This document shows positions 1 through 7,346 of a stretch of 12,906 nucleotides of DNA, in pieces. This stretch comes from Cytophagales bacterium. Lineage in GTDB: Bacteria; Bacteroidota; Bacteroidia; Cytophagales; Cyclobacteriaceae. The notes under the pieces were generated by a model. It did not search any database, had not been told where the DNA came from, and saw nothing but the letters and a program-made list of their open reading frames with translations. Both the position numbers and the translations under genes were made by a program. The stretch spans positions 10,853 to 23,758 of the forward strand of contig DMST01000307.1 in assembly GCA_003454975.1 (NCBI GenBank), given 5' to 3'. Positions within the stretch are counted from its first letter, which is position 1; each line of letters opens with the position of its first letter.

Positions 1-95
1 GTCCATAATAAGTCCTCGATGGTCTGACCAGACGGCCATTGTAGTCATGAATAATCTTCTGGGTCCCGCAGTGGACTGTCGCATCCGAGACAGCC

Positions 96-263
96 ATGCG
101 GAAATCACGCGCCCTCCTTCTTGGAGGTGGTTTAATCTTGGGGTTGGCTTCATGCCAGTTTGAGGAGGTTACGCCTTACTCTACTGGTGGAGAAGAAGCT
201 CCCACCGCCCAAACTAGTACCGGAGGTACTGAGGGCGGAACCTCGAAAGAGGACGATAATTAA
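96..263 (+). CDS. Small predicted lipoprotein (55 aa)
   Basis: A 55-codon reading frame starts at ATG 96 and stops at TAA 261-263; an in-frame stop at 48-50 rules out a longer upstream start. The product begins with a basic n-region (MRKSR), a Leu/Gly-rich hydrophobic core and a lipobox-like LASC at residues 17-20, so Cys20 would be lipidated after signal peptidase II cleavage. The mature part is only about 35 residues, hydrophilic, rich in Gly, Thr and Glu, and ends in an acidic tail (KEDDN). A strong intrinsic terminator begins 14 bases after the stop, which supports a real transcription unit ending here. No family is recognised; such short lipoproteins are common orphans in Bacteroidota. 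It could be a stand-alone envelope peptide or the decayed stub of a larger lipoprotein. Existence is moderately supported; function is unknown. Confidence 0.6.
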   Translation: MRKSRALLLGGGLILGLASCQFEEVTPYSTGGEEAPTAQTSTGGTEGGTSKEDDN

Positions 264-276
264 GTCGGTTTTTATT

Positions 277-305
277 GAGCACCCACCATTGGGTGCTCTT
301 TTTTA
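277..305 (+). terminator. Rho-independent terminator
   Basis: A perfect 9-bp stem (GAGCACCCA at 277-285 with TGGGTGCTC at 290-298) closes a four-base loop (CCAT) and runs directly into a T-rich tract from 299. It would terminate transcription of the small lipoprotein gene. It ends about ten bases before the ATG of the sensor kinase at 315, so it also lies inside the only available upstream region of that gene. Confidence 0.88.
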
Positions 306-314
306 TTTTTATTC

Positions 315-2180
315 ATGAAATACCGCTATTTACTTATTCCTTCGCTAATTATTTGTGTTTTTGGTTGTGTGCCAGAATATCAGAAAAGTCAAGAGGATTT
401 TGAGATTTCAATACTCGATAGTCTGATTGATTCCTCAGTGGAAATGATGTTTGCACGTAATTACGATGAGTCTCTGAATTTGATGGATACTATTAATGCT
501 CTATCTCTCTCAGAGAGAGATTCCGCTAGGTGGGCTCTCAATCAAAATAATTATGGGATATGGTACTTTTTTAAAGGTGATTTCCAATCTAGTGTTAATC
601 ATTACACTGCCTTTCTTAAATGGTCAGAATCAGAAAATGATAGTGCGGCAATTTCAGAAACTCATAAGAATATTGGGATTTCATGGAAGGCATTAGGTTA
701 TTTTGAGCTAGCCACAGAAGAATATTTGTCAGCATTACGATGGAATCCTAATCAACGTCAAACATTTACGGCCTCATTACATAACTCGTTAGGAAATCTA
801 TTTTTAACTGTTGAGGAATTTTCATCTGCTTTATTTCATTTTAAAGAAGCTGGAGCGTTGTGGGAAGTAATGGGTAATGAGTATTTGTATCCTATGGCAC
901 TTCATAATATTGGTGAAACTCATAGAATGATGATGGGTTTTGACTCGGCCATTTATTTTTTTAGTGAAGCCCTTAGATTGAAGAAGCAATATGGTGATTC
1001 ATCATCTATTCATCACACCATGAATAGCATTGGACGAACCTATCTAGATCAAAGTAATACACTAGAGGCCTTCCCAATTGTACTTGAGAGTATGAAATAT
1101 TATCAATCCAAGGGGGCAAATAATGAATTTGTGAGAAGTGTATTTCTGTTAATAGAGTATTATTTATTGGAGAAGGAGTTTGTTTTAGCTAATCAATACC
1201 TCAATTTTTCAGATTCATTAGTACTTACCCTTGATAGTCGAGATTTACGTGTTGATTGGCTTTCCTTAGCAAAAGATTATAATATGCAATTAAAGAATTG
1301 GCTAGATGTTGTGTTGTTAGACTCCTATCTTGATTCATTAAGGGATATATTGTTTAGACAAGAAAAGCTTTTTCTAGTACAAGGAGAAGATGCCTATCGC
1401 TTGGAGCAAGAAGAGCAGCGTACGCAGCGAGCCGAGAATCAACGGCAGCTCGCTGAACTTACCAGCCAACGGCGACAGCGCGTAAGCTGGATGGTAGGTG
1501 GCATCGCGACGATCCTGCTCGTGGGGCTCTTGGTTATCTATCGGCAACGCCGACAAATTGAGGGGCTTAATGCTGACCTGAACCGACTCAACTTTGATAT
1601 TCGCCATCGTAAAAAAAATGACTATCTGCGCATATTGGCCTACTTCTCGGTTACCCGTGAGCAAATGCCAGAGCTTAGCACCGTAATGCAGCCCGTAGAA
1701 AATATGCTGATGGCTTCGGCCCAAGTAGACGACCTATTGTATCGGCAGAAGGGCGATGCCACCATGGGCATTAAGCCTTATTTAGAGAATTTGCTGGAAG
1801 AATTGAAAGAGGCCCTTTCGCTCAACCATTCGGTACCCGTGGCTTGGCAGGTTCAGATAGAGGCCATTCAATTGCCCACCGATCACGCCGCTAAACTGGC
1901 ATTTATTATTGCCGAATGGGTCACCAATATCTATAAGCATAGTTTTGAGCAAGTCATTTTGGAGCAGGCAGCACAGGTGCGGGTGAGCATTGCTCAGACG
2001 GAAGATCAGGTGCGGGTAGAGTTGGTAGATAATGGTCGGGGGGTAACCGCCCATACGCTGGAAACCAGCCCGGGGCTGGGTTGGAAGCTGATTAATGGCT
2101 TTGTCAAGAACCTACAAGGGCAGCTTTCGCTGGGTACCGAAGCCGGAGCCCGTTTTATCTTAACCTTTCCTATTGTATGA
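315..2180 (+). CDS. TPR-sensor histidine kinase, HisKA_2 type, membrane bound
   Basis: This is the sensor half of a two-component system. The 621-residue protein starts with a lipoprotein-like signal (hydrophobic stretch ending in VFGC near residue 18). A long helical TPR-like region follows at about 40-345 (alternating small and aromatic residues, for example ALHNIGETHRMM), then a charged Gln/Glu/Arg-rich coiled coil at about 360-388 and one TM helix at about 391-412. The dimerisation/phosphoacceptor helix contains RHRKKN, with His431 the likely phosphorylated residue, in the HisKA_2 style. The ATPase domain has an N box with Asn538, a G1 motif DNGRG at 572-576 and a glycine-rich GLGWKL further on. 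The TPRs are therefore predicted to be periplasmic and the kinase cytosolic. The gene overlaps the response regulator by four bases (ATGA). The TPR-coding half is AT-rich and the kinase half GC-rich, suggesting a swapped sensor domain. Ligand unknown; an intrinsic terminator sits just before the start codon. Confidence 0.95.
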   Translation: MKYRYLLIPSLIICVFGCVPEYQKSQEDFEISILDSLIDSSVEMMFARNYDESLNLMDTINALSLSERDSARWALNQNNYGIWYFFKGDFQSSVNHYTAFLKWSESENDSAAISETHKNIGISWKALGYFELATEEYLSALRWNPNQRQTFTASLHNSLGNLFLTVEEFSSALFHFKEAGALWEVMGNEYLYPMALHNIGETHRMMMGFDSAIYFFSEALRLKKQYGDSSSIHHTMNSIGRTYLDQSNTLEAFPIVLESMKYYQSKGANNEFVRSVFLLIEYYLLEKEFVLANQYLNFSDSLVLTLDSRDLRVDWLSLAKDYNMQLKNWLDVVLLDSYLDSLRDILFRQEKLFLVQGEDAYRLEQEEQRTQRAENQRQLAELTSQRRQRVSWMVGGIATILLVGLLVIYRQRRQIEGLNADLNRLNFDIRHRKKNDYLRILAYFSVTREQMPELSTVMQPVENMLMASAQVDDLLYRQKGDATMGIKPYLENLLEELKEALSLNHSVPVAWQVQIEAIQLPTDHAAKLAFIIAEWVTNIYKHSFEQVILEQAAQVRVSIAQTEDQVRVELVDNGRGVTAHTLETSPGLGWKLINGFVKNLQGQLSLGTEAGARFILTFPIV

Positions 2181-2929
2181 CCCCTCCTCATTCCCTGAAG
2201 CTACTGGTGGTAGAAGACGAAGAGCTGCTTTGCGAGTACATGGTGGGTTCCTTGCAGCAATTGGGATACCGGGCCGTGCGCTCGGTCAACTCCGGCGAGG
2301 AAGCCCTTGCTGCCATCTCCGACTACGAGCCTGACGTTCTGATTCTTGATATTGACCTTGGAAAGGGCATTTCGGGCATCGAGGTAGCGCATCGGGTGCG
2401 CAAGATTTTTTCCGTAGCGCTGATTTATCTCACCCAGTTCGACGAGGAGGACTTGGTGCAAAATGCCCTGGCTACGCAACCAGGTGCGTACCTGCTCAAG
2501 CCCTTTCGGGCCAATCAGGTGGCCATTGCCATTAGTCAGGCACTACAAGCTCTGCCGAGTGCTACCGCAACCTTCGCTCCAAATGCTGACTCCATTGCCG
2601 TTACTGATGCTTTTTTTATCAGAACCGGAGATGCCTATCAGAAGATACCCATCTCCGAAGTGTTATTTATCCGGGCAGATCGCCGCTATAGTGATCTGGT
2701 GACGAACCAGCAAACCTACACCGTTTCCACCTCGCTACAGCACTTGATGGAGCAAATCCCTAAAGGTGGGCTCATTCGAGTTCATCGTTCTTATGCGGTG
2801 CGAGTAGCGGCCATCACGGCCTTTACTTCCCAAACGCTCCAGATAGGTAAGGAAACCATTCCAGTAAGCGAGCCCTACCGCGAGGCCCTCAAGCAAGCCC
2901 TTGACCCCAATACGCTCCGTAGTAAATAG
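2177..2929 (+). CDS. LytTR-family response regulator
   Basis: This is the cognate DNA-binding response regulator of the upstream kinase, 250 residues, the usual LytR/AlgR size. The N-terminal receiver domain (about 7-125) has the acidic pair in VVEDEE, phosphoacceptor Asp58 in LILDID, the switch Thr86 in YLTQF and the conserved Lys108-Pro109 in LLKPF. After a short linker, the LytTR DNA-binding domain (about 150-245) shows hallmark segments: VLFIRADRRYSDLVT, then TYTVSTSLQHLMEQIP, then RVHRSYAV. The start codon lies inside the kinase stop (ATGA), so translation is probably coupled. Family members usually bind pairs of short direct repeats at promoters. The nearest candidate target is the intergenic region that follows, ahead of the vWA/GTPase operon, but no clear LytTR box pair was found by eye. 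No truncation or missing key residue. Confidence 0.97.
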   Translation: MTPPHSLKLLVVEDEELLCEYMVGSLQQLGYRAVRSVNSGEEALAAISDYEPDVLILDIDLGKGISGIEVAHRVRKIFSVALIYLTQFDEEDLVQNALATQPGAYLLKPFRANQVAIAISQALQALPSATATFAPNADSIAVTDAFFIRTGDAYQKIPISEVLFIRADRRYSDLVTNQQTYTVSTSLQHLMEQIPKGGLIRVHRSYAVRVAAITAFTSQTLQIGKETIPVSEPYREALKQALDPNTLRSK

Positions 2930-3038
2930 CCCACCCGCTCATCCGATGGCACCATGAAGGTTGGGAAGCGGATTGAATGTAGGGAGATTGCCAATTACCA
3001 AAAGGAAACGTAACCGCCTGACCATAGGGAAGGGAGTA

Positions 3039-3175
3039 CTCGGAGGAAGCGAAGCGTTCTCAGAAGCTTTTATGGAAAAGAATGGTTTTTTTATGCCTCT
3101 GCTATCCTTTCTGTTTTAGAACAAGAAAGGGGTAGCAGATTGAATTCCCTCTTAAACAGAAGCCTTCCTCCTGAG
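3039..3175. repeat. Nested imperfect inverted repeat
   Basis: Outer arms CTCGGAGGAAG (3039-3049) and CTTCCTCCTGAG (3164-3175) are complementary apart from one bulged base. Inner arms CTGCTATCCTTTCT (3099-3112) and AGAAAGGGGTAGCAG (3124-3138) pair along most of their length around an 11-base loop. The segments between the arms are unequal and do not pair obviously. This could be a structured RNA end, a degraded miniature mobile element or a complex terminator; the sequence alone does not decide. Confidence 0.55.
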
Positions 3176-3196
3176 CATATGGCTTGGGACCCCGTC

Positions 3197-3221
3197 TAGG
3201 TATAAAGGATTGTTAGGTATA
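3197..3221. repeat. Short direct repeat TAGGTATA
   Basis: The octamer TAGGTATA occurs at 3197-3204 and again at 3214-3221, a 17-base period. Tandem short sites in a promoter region suggest a protein-binding site. The period differs from the roughly 21-22 bases usual for LytTR-family sites, so assignment to the upstream regulator is weak. Confidence 0.3.
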
Positions 3222-3253
3222 GAATTATCGTAATATGCTTTATCTGGGGAGAT

Positions 3254-3304
3254 CACACTTTCAAAGGGTCAAATAGTCGATTTAGAAAGTCAGTTTTGAG
3301 TGTG
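3254..3304. repeat. Imperfect dyad upstream of the vWA gene
   Basis: CACACTTTCAAA (3254-3265) faces TTTTGAGTGTG (3294-3304); they pair except for extra bases in the left arm. The centre contains a smaller near-palindrome around AAATAGTCGATTT. It lies about 50-100 bases before the first codon of the operon, a sensible position for an operator, but there is no direct evidence of binding. Confidence 0.3.
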
Positions 3305-3350
3305 GACAGGCTTTGAGTAAATAAGCTTTCGAAAATTTTACTCCCGCCTG

Positions 3351-3992
3351 ATGAGCAAGCAAATATCCTCTTATGATTTGGTTACCAGCACCTTATGCTG
3401 GCTTGTACTGGATGCTAGCACCTCCATGGCGGGCAAAAGGGCAGCACAGCTTAATGAAGGATTGGCCCATTTAAAACAGGCAATTCTTGCACACCCAGTG
3501 CTTGCTACAAAGCTACAACTTGGCATCATTTCTTTTGGCGACGAATCAAAAATTCTTTGCCCTTTATCTCCTCTTTCTGGTTTGGACCTTCCCAAGATTG
3601 AACCGCATGGCGGTACACGTATGGTTGCCGGCCTTACTACGGCACTCGATGCCCTACCTCAGCAGGCTGCCCAGGAAGCGCCTTGGATCATCCTGATCAC
3701 AGACGGGGTACCTAACTACGACGAGGATGTGCAAAGCCTAATATCACGCTTAGAAGATCTATACGCACAGCAGGCCCTTAAGCTAATCGCCGTAGGCGTT
3801 AACGGGGCTGATCATAAGGTGCTCAAGCAGCTTACCCATCACCATGCCCCGCCCTATCGCCTTCAAGACCTTCGCTTCGATCGGCTCTTTGACTGGCTAG
3901 TGGAGATATGGGAGCAACCCCATCAATATCCCGACAGGCTGCCGGAGGCATTGGGGTGGAGTGATCCTGAAATAAATCAAAACTGTCGGTAG
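3351..3992 (+). CDS. TerY-like vWA domain protein with intact MIDAS
   Basis: A 213-residue protein that is essentially one von Willebrand factor A domain, the length typical of stand-alone TerY-type proteins. The metal-ion-dependent adhesion site is complete: DASTS with Asp21, Ser23 and Ser25; a threonine in HGGTR (Thr89); and an aspartate in LITDG (Asp118). The order and spacing match TerY-like vWA proteins, which in tellurite-resistance and related conflict operons are thought to act as metal-dependent assembly or recruitment modules. No signal peptide or TM segment is seen, so it should be cytosolic. It is the first gene of the long run, after a 421-bp regulatory gap, and lies 27 bases before the next gene. 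It may bind the cytosolic faces of the membrane partners or the GTPase (inference). Family assignment is firm; the specific role is not known. Confidence 0.93.
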   Translation: MSKQISSYDLVTSTLCWLVLDASTSMAGKRAAQLNEGLAHLKQAILAHPVLATKLQLGIISFGDESKILCPLSPLSGLDLPKIEPHGGTRMVAGLTTALDALPQQAAQEAPWIILITDGVPNYDEDVQSLISRLEDLYAQQALKLIAVGVNGADHKVLKQLTHHHAPPYRLQDLRFDRLFDWLVEIWEQPHQYPDRLPEALGWSDPEINQNCR

Positions 3993-4019
3993 TAAACAAA
4001 ATTATAAAAAAATAAGGGT

Positions 4020-4667
4020 ATGGAACTCTTACTAATCATCCTGTTTCTTGCTTTACTGGTTATTCTAATCATGGTCATTGTTCAATTTCATGACCGAAAT
4101 AAGGACAATCAAAGCCCAAATAAAAACGGAGACACAAAAGACTCAAACTCCGCAAAAAATTCCTTATCACACGATATTGTTGGAGTAGAGTCCTTAACCA
4201 ATGTTATAGCATTTGTTTTAGTTCTAACAGGTATTGGGGCTATCGGAGGATTAACCTTTTTTCCATCCGAGATAGGTTATTTACAAAAGCCCTCCTTTGG
4301 AGTATTCTTTTTGTTCGTAGGCTTGGCCCTGGTTCTATCCTTTTTAGGCAACGACGAAAAAACAAAACCTCATATCATATTACTATTTATTGCAGTAGGA
4401 TGGTCAGGAGTTGTACTCTGGGAAACGCTTTCTCAATTACTTTCAAAGGAGTTCAGTGCTTCTAACCAACACGTGTTACTGCAGACGGGAGCATTCATTT
4501 TTGCGGTATTCATTCCATTCCTATTTTTCGTGAGATACTTCAAGTTTGACTTGTTTCATAAAAAAACTCAAAAGTGGCTACCGGCAGGTATAGCTACATT
4601 AAGTGGCCTATACGGAGTTTGGGCTATCGGATGCACCTTTTCATTTTTTGAACAAATAAAGCCATGA
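4020..4667 (+). CDS. Six-TM membrane protein of unknown function
   Basis: A 215-residue integral membrane protein. Hydrophobic segments are visible at about 2-23, 61-82, 92-109, 118-137, 151-173 and 186-210. Between the first and second lies a polar Asn/Lys/Asp/Ser-rich loop of about 35 residues. No catalytic motif, conserved cysteine pair or known domain is recognised. It starts at ATG 4020, in an AT-rich gap after the vWA gene, and its TGA overlaps the ATG of the next gene in an ATGA, so the two membrane proteins are probably made together and may form a complex. GC content is clearly lower than in the vWA gene. It could be a scaffold or channel-like subunit; nothing in the sequence decides. 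Confidence 0.85.
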   Translation: MELLLIILFLALLVILIMVIVQFHDRNKDNQSPNKNGDTKDSNSAKNSLSHDIVGVESLTNVIAFVLVLTGIGAIGGLTFFPSEIGYLQKPSFGVFFLFVGLALVLSFLGNDEKTKPHIILLFIAVGWSGVVLWETLSQLLSKEFSASNQHVLLQTGAFIFAVFIPFLFFVRYFKFDLFHKKTQKWLPAGIATLSGLYGVWAIGCTFSFFEQIKP

Positions 4668-6979
4668 GCACACTAGGTGCCATAACAGCCCTGAGTGCTC
4701 TATTTCTCACGCTCCTTTGGGTCCTCGGGGGGTCTCATCGAGCGATGCTCACTGTAGGCAATTTAGCCAGTATAGGCCGTAAGATTTGGGGATATCACCC
4801 ATTAAGCCAATTTGTGCTGTGGACAGTACTCATCGCTTTAATGGCTAGCCTGGTTCTAGGTTTCCAGTCTTGTGAGCAAGCTATTAGTCAACATTTTAGC
4901 CCGAAAGAGGATGTAGATTCTGAACAACCTTTATTTGCTCAAATTGTCATTGATGATTCTGGAAATATAACAGGACAAGCTGCGACAAGGAGAGAACAAG
5001 CACTCGGTCAAGTGTTACGAAGTCTTTCATTGCTGGGAGAAAGCAGAGATAGTGTAAACTTTTTGTATTTCGGATCTTCCGTATCAGGTAAGGCAAATGA
5101 CTTATACACCAAGTGGCGCATCGCTGCTGATTCTAATTCATCAATCACCATAGATAGTTTAGTGTCAAGTTTGTGTGAGGATCTGAATACTTATTCAGCA
5201 CTTGAAGCAAAAACTGATTTCCCGTATCTATTTAAGGTTCTTAATCAAAGACAAGACAGAAAAGGTTTAGAAGGCTACAACTTTACCACCTTTATTATTT
5301 CAGATTTTTTATCTGACACCAAAAATGAACTTACACCAACTGAAAAAGACAATCTAGAAAAGCAGTTTAGAAATTTCACAACATTAATTGATTATGGGGC
5401 TGCATCTAGGGAAAGTAATCACCGTGATGGAAAGTTTATCAATGAAGTAGTCCTGATAGATATTCAGCAACAAACCGCTGAAAACAGCAATGGCTCCACG
5501 ATATATGATTTAAGTCAAAGACTAGATGATTCTGGTTTTCTAGAGTACATCGGATATGACGACTCACGGGTTAACAGTCCAATAAATAGGGTGATCGAGC
5601 GCCTACGGCATCGGCGTGTGTTTTCCATAACAGCTGAGCCATATAGACAACATGAAAAGCCGACCGCAATTCAATTAAAGGTGTATTCATCTAGTGAAGC
5701 GTTACAGTTGAATTGCAAATTTGGAGAGCCAATAGATAGTACGGTTGTATTTGATTTAGATGGGGCTAGATTCGGAAAGGATATTCCTTTGCCTCTAAAT
5801 GGTAAGTCCTTAGATCATGACTTAACCATGGGCTTTTGGACGAGTGCGATTGGTGTCGATGATAAAAGTCCATCCCCTAGGACACTTACTATTCACGTCC
5901 TACGTGATTCTTACGAAGATCGCTTGCAATTTGAAGTACTTAACAAACAGTATCCCTTCAAGATTATTCCAGGGGATTCTCTCAAGCTATTAATAAAGTT
6001 TTATAGTAGATATAATGAAAAGATAAAAGTATGCCCCAGAATAACCAGCACTCATTCTTTTGAAATAGGCCAAGTAAGTGAAAGTCTTTGGGTAGACCAA
6101 AAAATGAACACTGGCACAAATTACGCCATCCAGGAGGTATGGGTGGTGTTGAGTGATGAGGCGATCCCACAAAAAGCTAAGCAATTGTTGGATTTTAATA
6201 TTGGCTTTGATTATGCCTTACATAATGATAGTCTACGGTTTCATCGGGCTTTAAGAAACGATTTGAATTTTTCTTGGCCTACCTCTGAGGAAGCTTTACA
6301 ACAAGATCACATCAACGTGACGATGGTGAGTAGGATGCAAAGCCTCTTTTATCATTTTCTCCTAGCTCTTGGATTGACCGGTTCAAATTTCATGAATTCA
6401 ATTGGCTTCCTCTTGTTCGTCATTGTGATTTTCCCCCACCTATATCACTTGTGGCACTCACATCATTTGCTCACAAAAAGAACCAAGACTCACCGTTATC
6501 GTACTTTTTGGCTACGTGATTTAGTTCAGGTTTCAATTCGTGACACTAACGGTTGGAGTGGCCTCCAAGTACTCGGATTACTCGTAGTATGGGTGGTTCT
6601 ATGTGTGATTTGCTTGGCCTTGTATACCAATTATGGACTTTTGACACACAGCCAAGAATACCACCTCACATCGATTAATCTTCACCTCTTGGCCATCTCT
6701 TTAGGGATTTGTCTAGTCAATGCGGCCATCGTTACGATTGGGCTTAGCATACGGTTCTTGCTAAAAAAAGCCGAGTTGGACGATGAAGATGTAGGAGAAA
6801 ACAGAGCGAATGTTCCTATTGAGCAAATCAGTCGTACGGAAGGTGCGAGTACCAAGGAGAAAGCACCGAACCTGCTGGATCAATATAGTGGCTTGATTCG
6901 CTGGCTAGATCGAAGACTAGCACTTGAGTTCATCTTCACGCTGGTGATATACGTAACGGACATTACTCAGATCTTCTAG
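4664..6979 (+). CDS. Large membrane protein with extracytoplasmic vWA-like domain
   Basis: A 771-residue protein. Two N-terminal TM helices (about 4-22 and 48-67) come before a large soluble region (about 70-575), followed by three C-terminal TM helices (about 577-602, 636-660 and 675-702) and a cytosolic tail ending in another hydrophobic patch. Positive charge is concentrated in the loop after the third helix (KRTKTHRYR), which puts the soluble region outside the cytoplasm. The start of that region looks vWA-like: hydrophobic strand then DDSGN (Asp97, Ser99, Asn101), resembling a DxSxS metal site with Asn at the last position, and later a strand ending in IISDFLSD (Asp214). The 300 residues after this are beta-rich and unassigned. 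It overlaps the preceding gene by four bases. The vWA call is by motif and spacing only; the architecture (TM pair, vWA, TMs) is similar to BatA/BatB-type membrane vWA proteins but longer. Confidence 0.88.
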   Translation: MSTLGAITALSALFLTLLWVLGGSHRAMLTVGNLASIGRKIWGYHPLSQFVLWTVLIALMASLVLGFQSCEQAISQHFSPKEDVDSEQPLFAQIVIDDSGNITGQAATRREQALGQVLRSLSLLGESRDSVNFLYFGSSVSGKANDLYTKWRIAADSNSSITIDSLVSSLCEDLNTYSALEAKTDFPYLFKVLNQRQDRKGLEGYNFTTFIISDFLSDTKNELTPTEKDNLEKQFRNFTTLIDYGAASRESNHRDGKFINEVVLIDIQQQTAENSNGSTIYDLSQRLDDSGFLEYIGYDDSRVNSPINRVIERLRHRRVFSITAEPYRQHEKPTAIQLKVYSSSEALQLNCKFGEPIDSTVVFDLDGARFGKDIPLPLNGKSLDHDLTMGFWTSAIGVDDKSPSPRTLTIHVLRDSYEDRLQFEVLNKQYPFKIIPGDSLKLLIKFYSRYNEKIKVCPRITSTHSFEIGQVSESLWVDQKMNTGTNYAIQEVWVVLSDEAIPQKAKQLLDFNIGFDYALHNDSLRFHRALRNDLNFSWPTSEEALQQDHINVTMVSRMQSLFYHFLLALGLTGSNFMNSIGFLLFVIVIFPHLYHLWHSHHLLTKRTKTHRYRTFWLRDLVQVSIRDTNGWSGLQVLGLLVVWVVLCVICLALYTNYGLLTHSQEYHLTSINLHLLAISLGICLVNAAIVTIGLSIRFLLKKAELDDEDVGENRANVPIEQISRTEGASTKEKAPNLLDQYSGLIRWLDRRLALEFIFTLVIYVTDITQIF

Positions 6980-6980
6980 C

Positions 6981-7346
6981 ATGCGGACATCCCCTACATA
7001 TCGAAAAGCATTGAGTCTAGCCGTGGGCAAAAAGCCTAGGGTTAAAGAAGCCCCATTTGGCTTATCTGCTCCCCCGCAAGCCGATTCAATCTCCCTGTTT
7101 TTGGGGAGCCCAAAATCACGGAAAGACTGGATTTTATTAGGCATTCGCTTCCTGACCTTTATGAAACGCTATCCATCATCGGTCTCTACGGAGACGGAAC
7201 GTAGGCTAGGAAGCAAAGCAAAGAAGGAGAATGACCTTAGAAAAGATATCCTTCCAGACATCTTCGCCCTTGACATAGCGAGTGGATGTGGATGGAGGTA
7301 CAGTATATGGTATAAAAACAATTCACACAGTTTGTTATGGCTATAA
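6981..7346 (+). CDS. Doubtful small basic protein, 121 aa
   Basis: The frame starts at ATG 6981, one base after the stop of the large membrane protein, and its stop overlaps the start of the next gene by ten bases. This packing is what an operon gene would show, and codon choice (many GCC, GGC, GAC, CGC) is not unlike its neighbours. Against it, the translation has no clear domain, no TM helix and an odd composition. It is basic in the centre (for example ERRLGSKAKKE) with a Trp/Ser-rich end, and has no long regular helix or strand pattern. It could be a small fast-evolving accessory subunit, or a 360-base spacer that happens to be open. No function proposed. Confidence 0.45.
   Translation: MRTSPTYRKALSLAVGKKPRVKEAPFGLSAPPQADSISLFLGSPKSRKDWILLGIRFLTFMKRYPSSVSTETERRLGSKAKKENDLRKDILPDIFALDIASGCGWRYSIWYKNNSHSLLWL

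Larger units (their letters stand above)
2930..3350 (+). promoter_or_regulatory. Intergenic region ahead of the vWA/GTPase operon
   Basis: About 420 bases contain no convincing gene. The stretch must hold the end of the two-component transcript and the promoter of the downstream operon. Visible structure: a nested imperfect inverted repeat (3039-3175), a seven-T run at 3086-3092 preceded only by a weak hairpin, a short direct repeat (3197-3221) and an imperfect dyad (3254-3304). I could not identify a clean Bacteroidota promoter (TTG, then TAnnTTTG about 19-21 bases later). A 15-codon frame at 3072-3119 lies within the inverted repeat and is probably chance. Confidence 0.5.

Noticed and set aside
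1..97. Open minus-strand frame starting at the CATG at 94-97 and running off the left edge (32 codons)
   Set aside because: Its start would coincide with the start of the plus-strand lipoprotein gene, leaving no promoter room, and it is too short to judge; the lipoprotein signal on the plus strand is the stronger case.
1611..1618. Run of eight A directly after the phosphoacceptor His codon, considered as a programmed frameshift site
   Set aside because: The zero frame continues through intact kinase motifs and no alternative product or stimulatory structure is apparent.
3072..3119. 15-codon hydrophobic mini-ORF in the intergenic region
   Set aside because: It lies inside the inverted repeat, lacks a ribosome-binding signal and is short enough to occur by chance.
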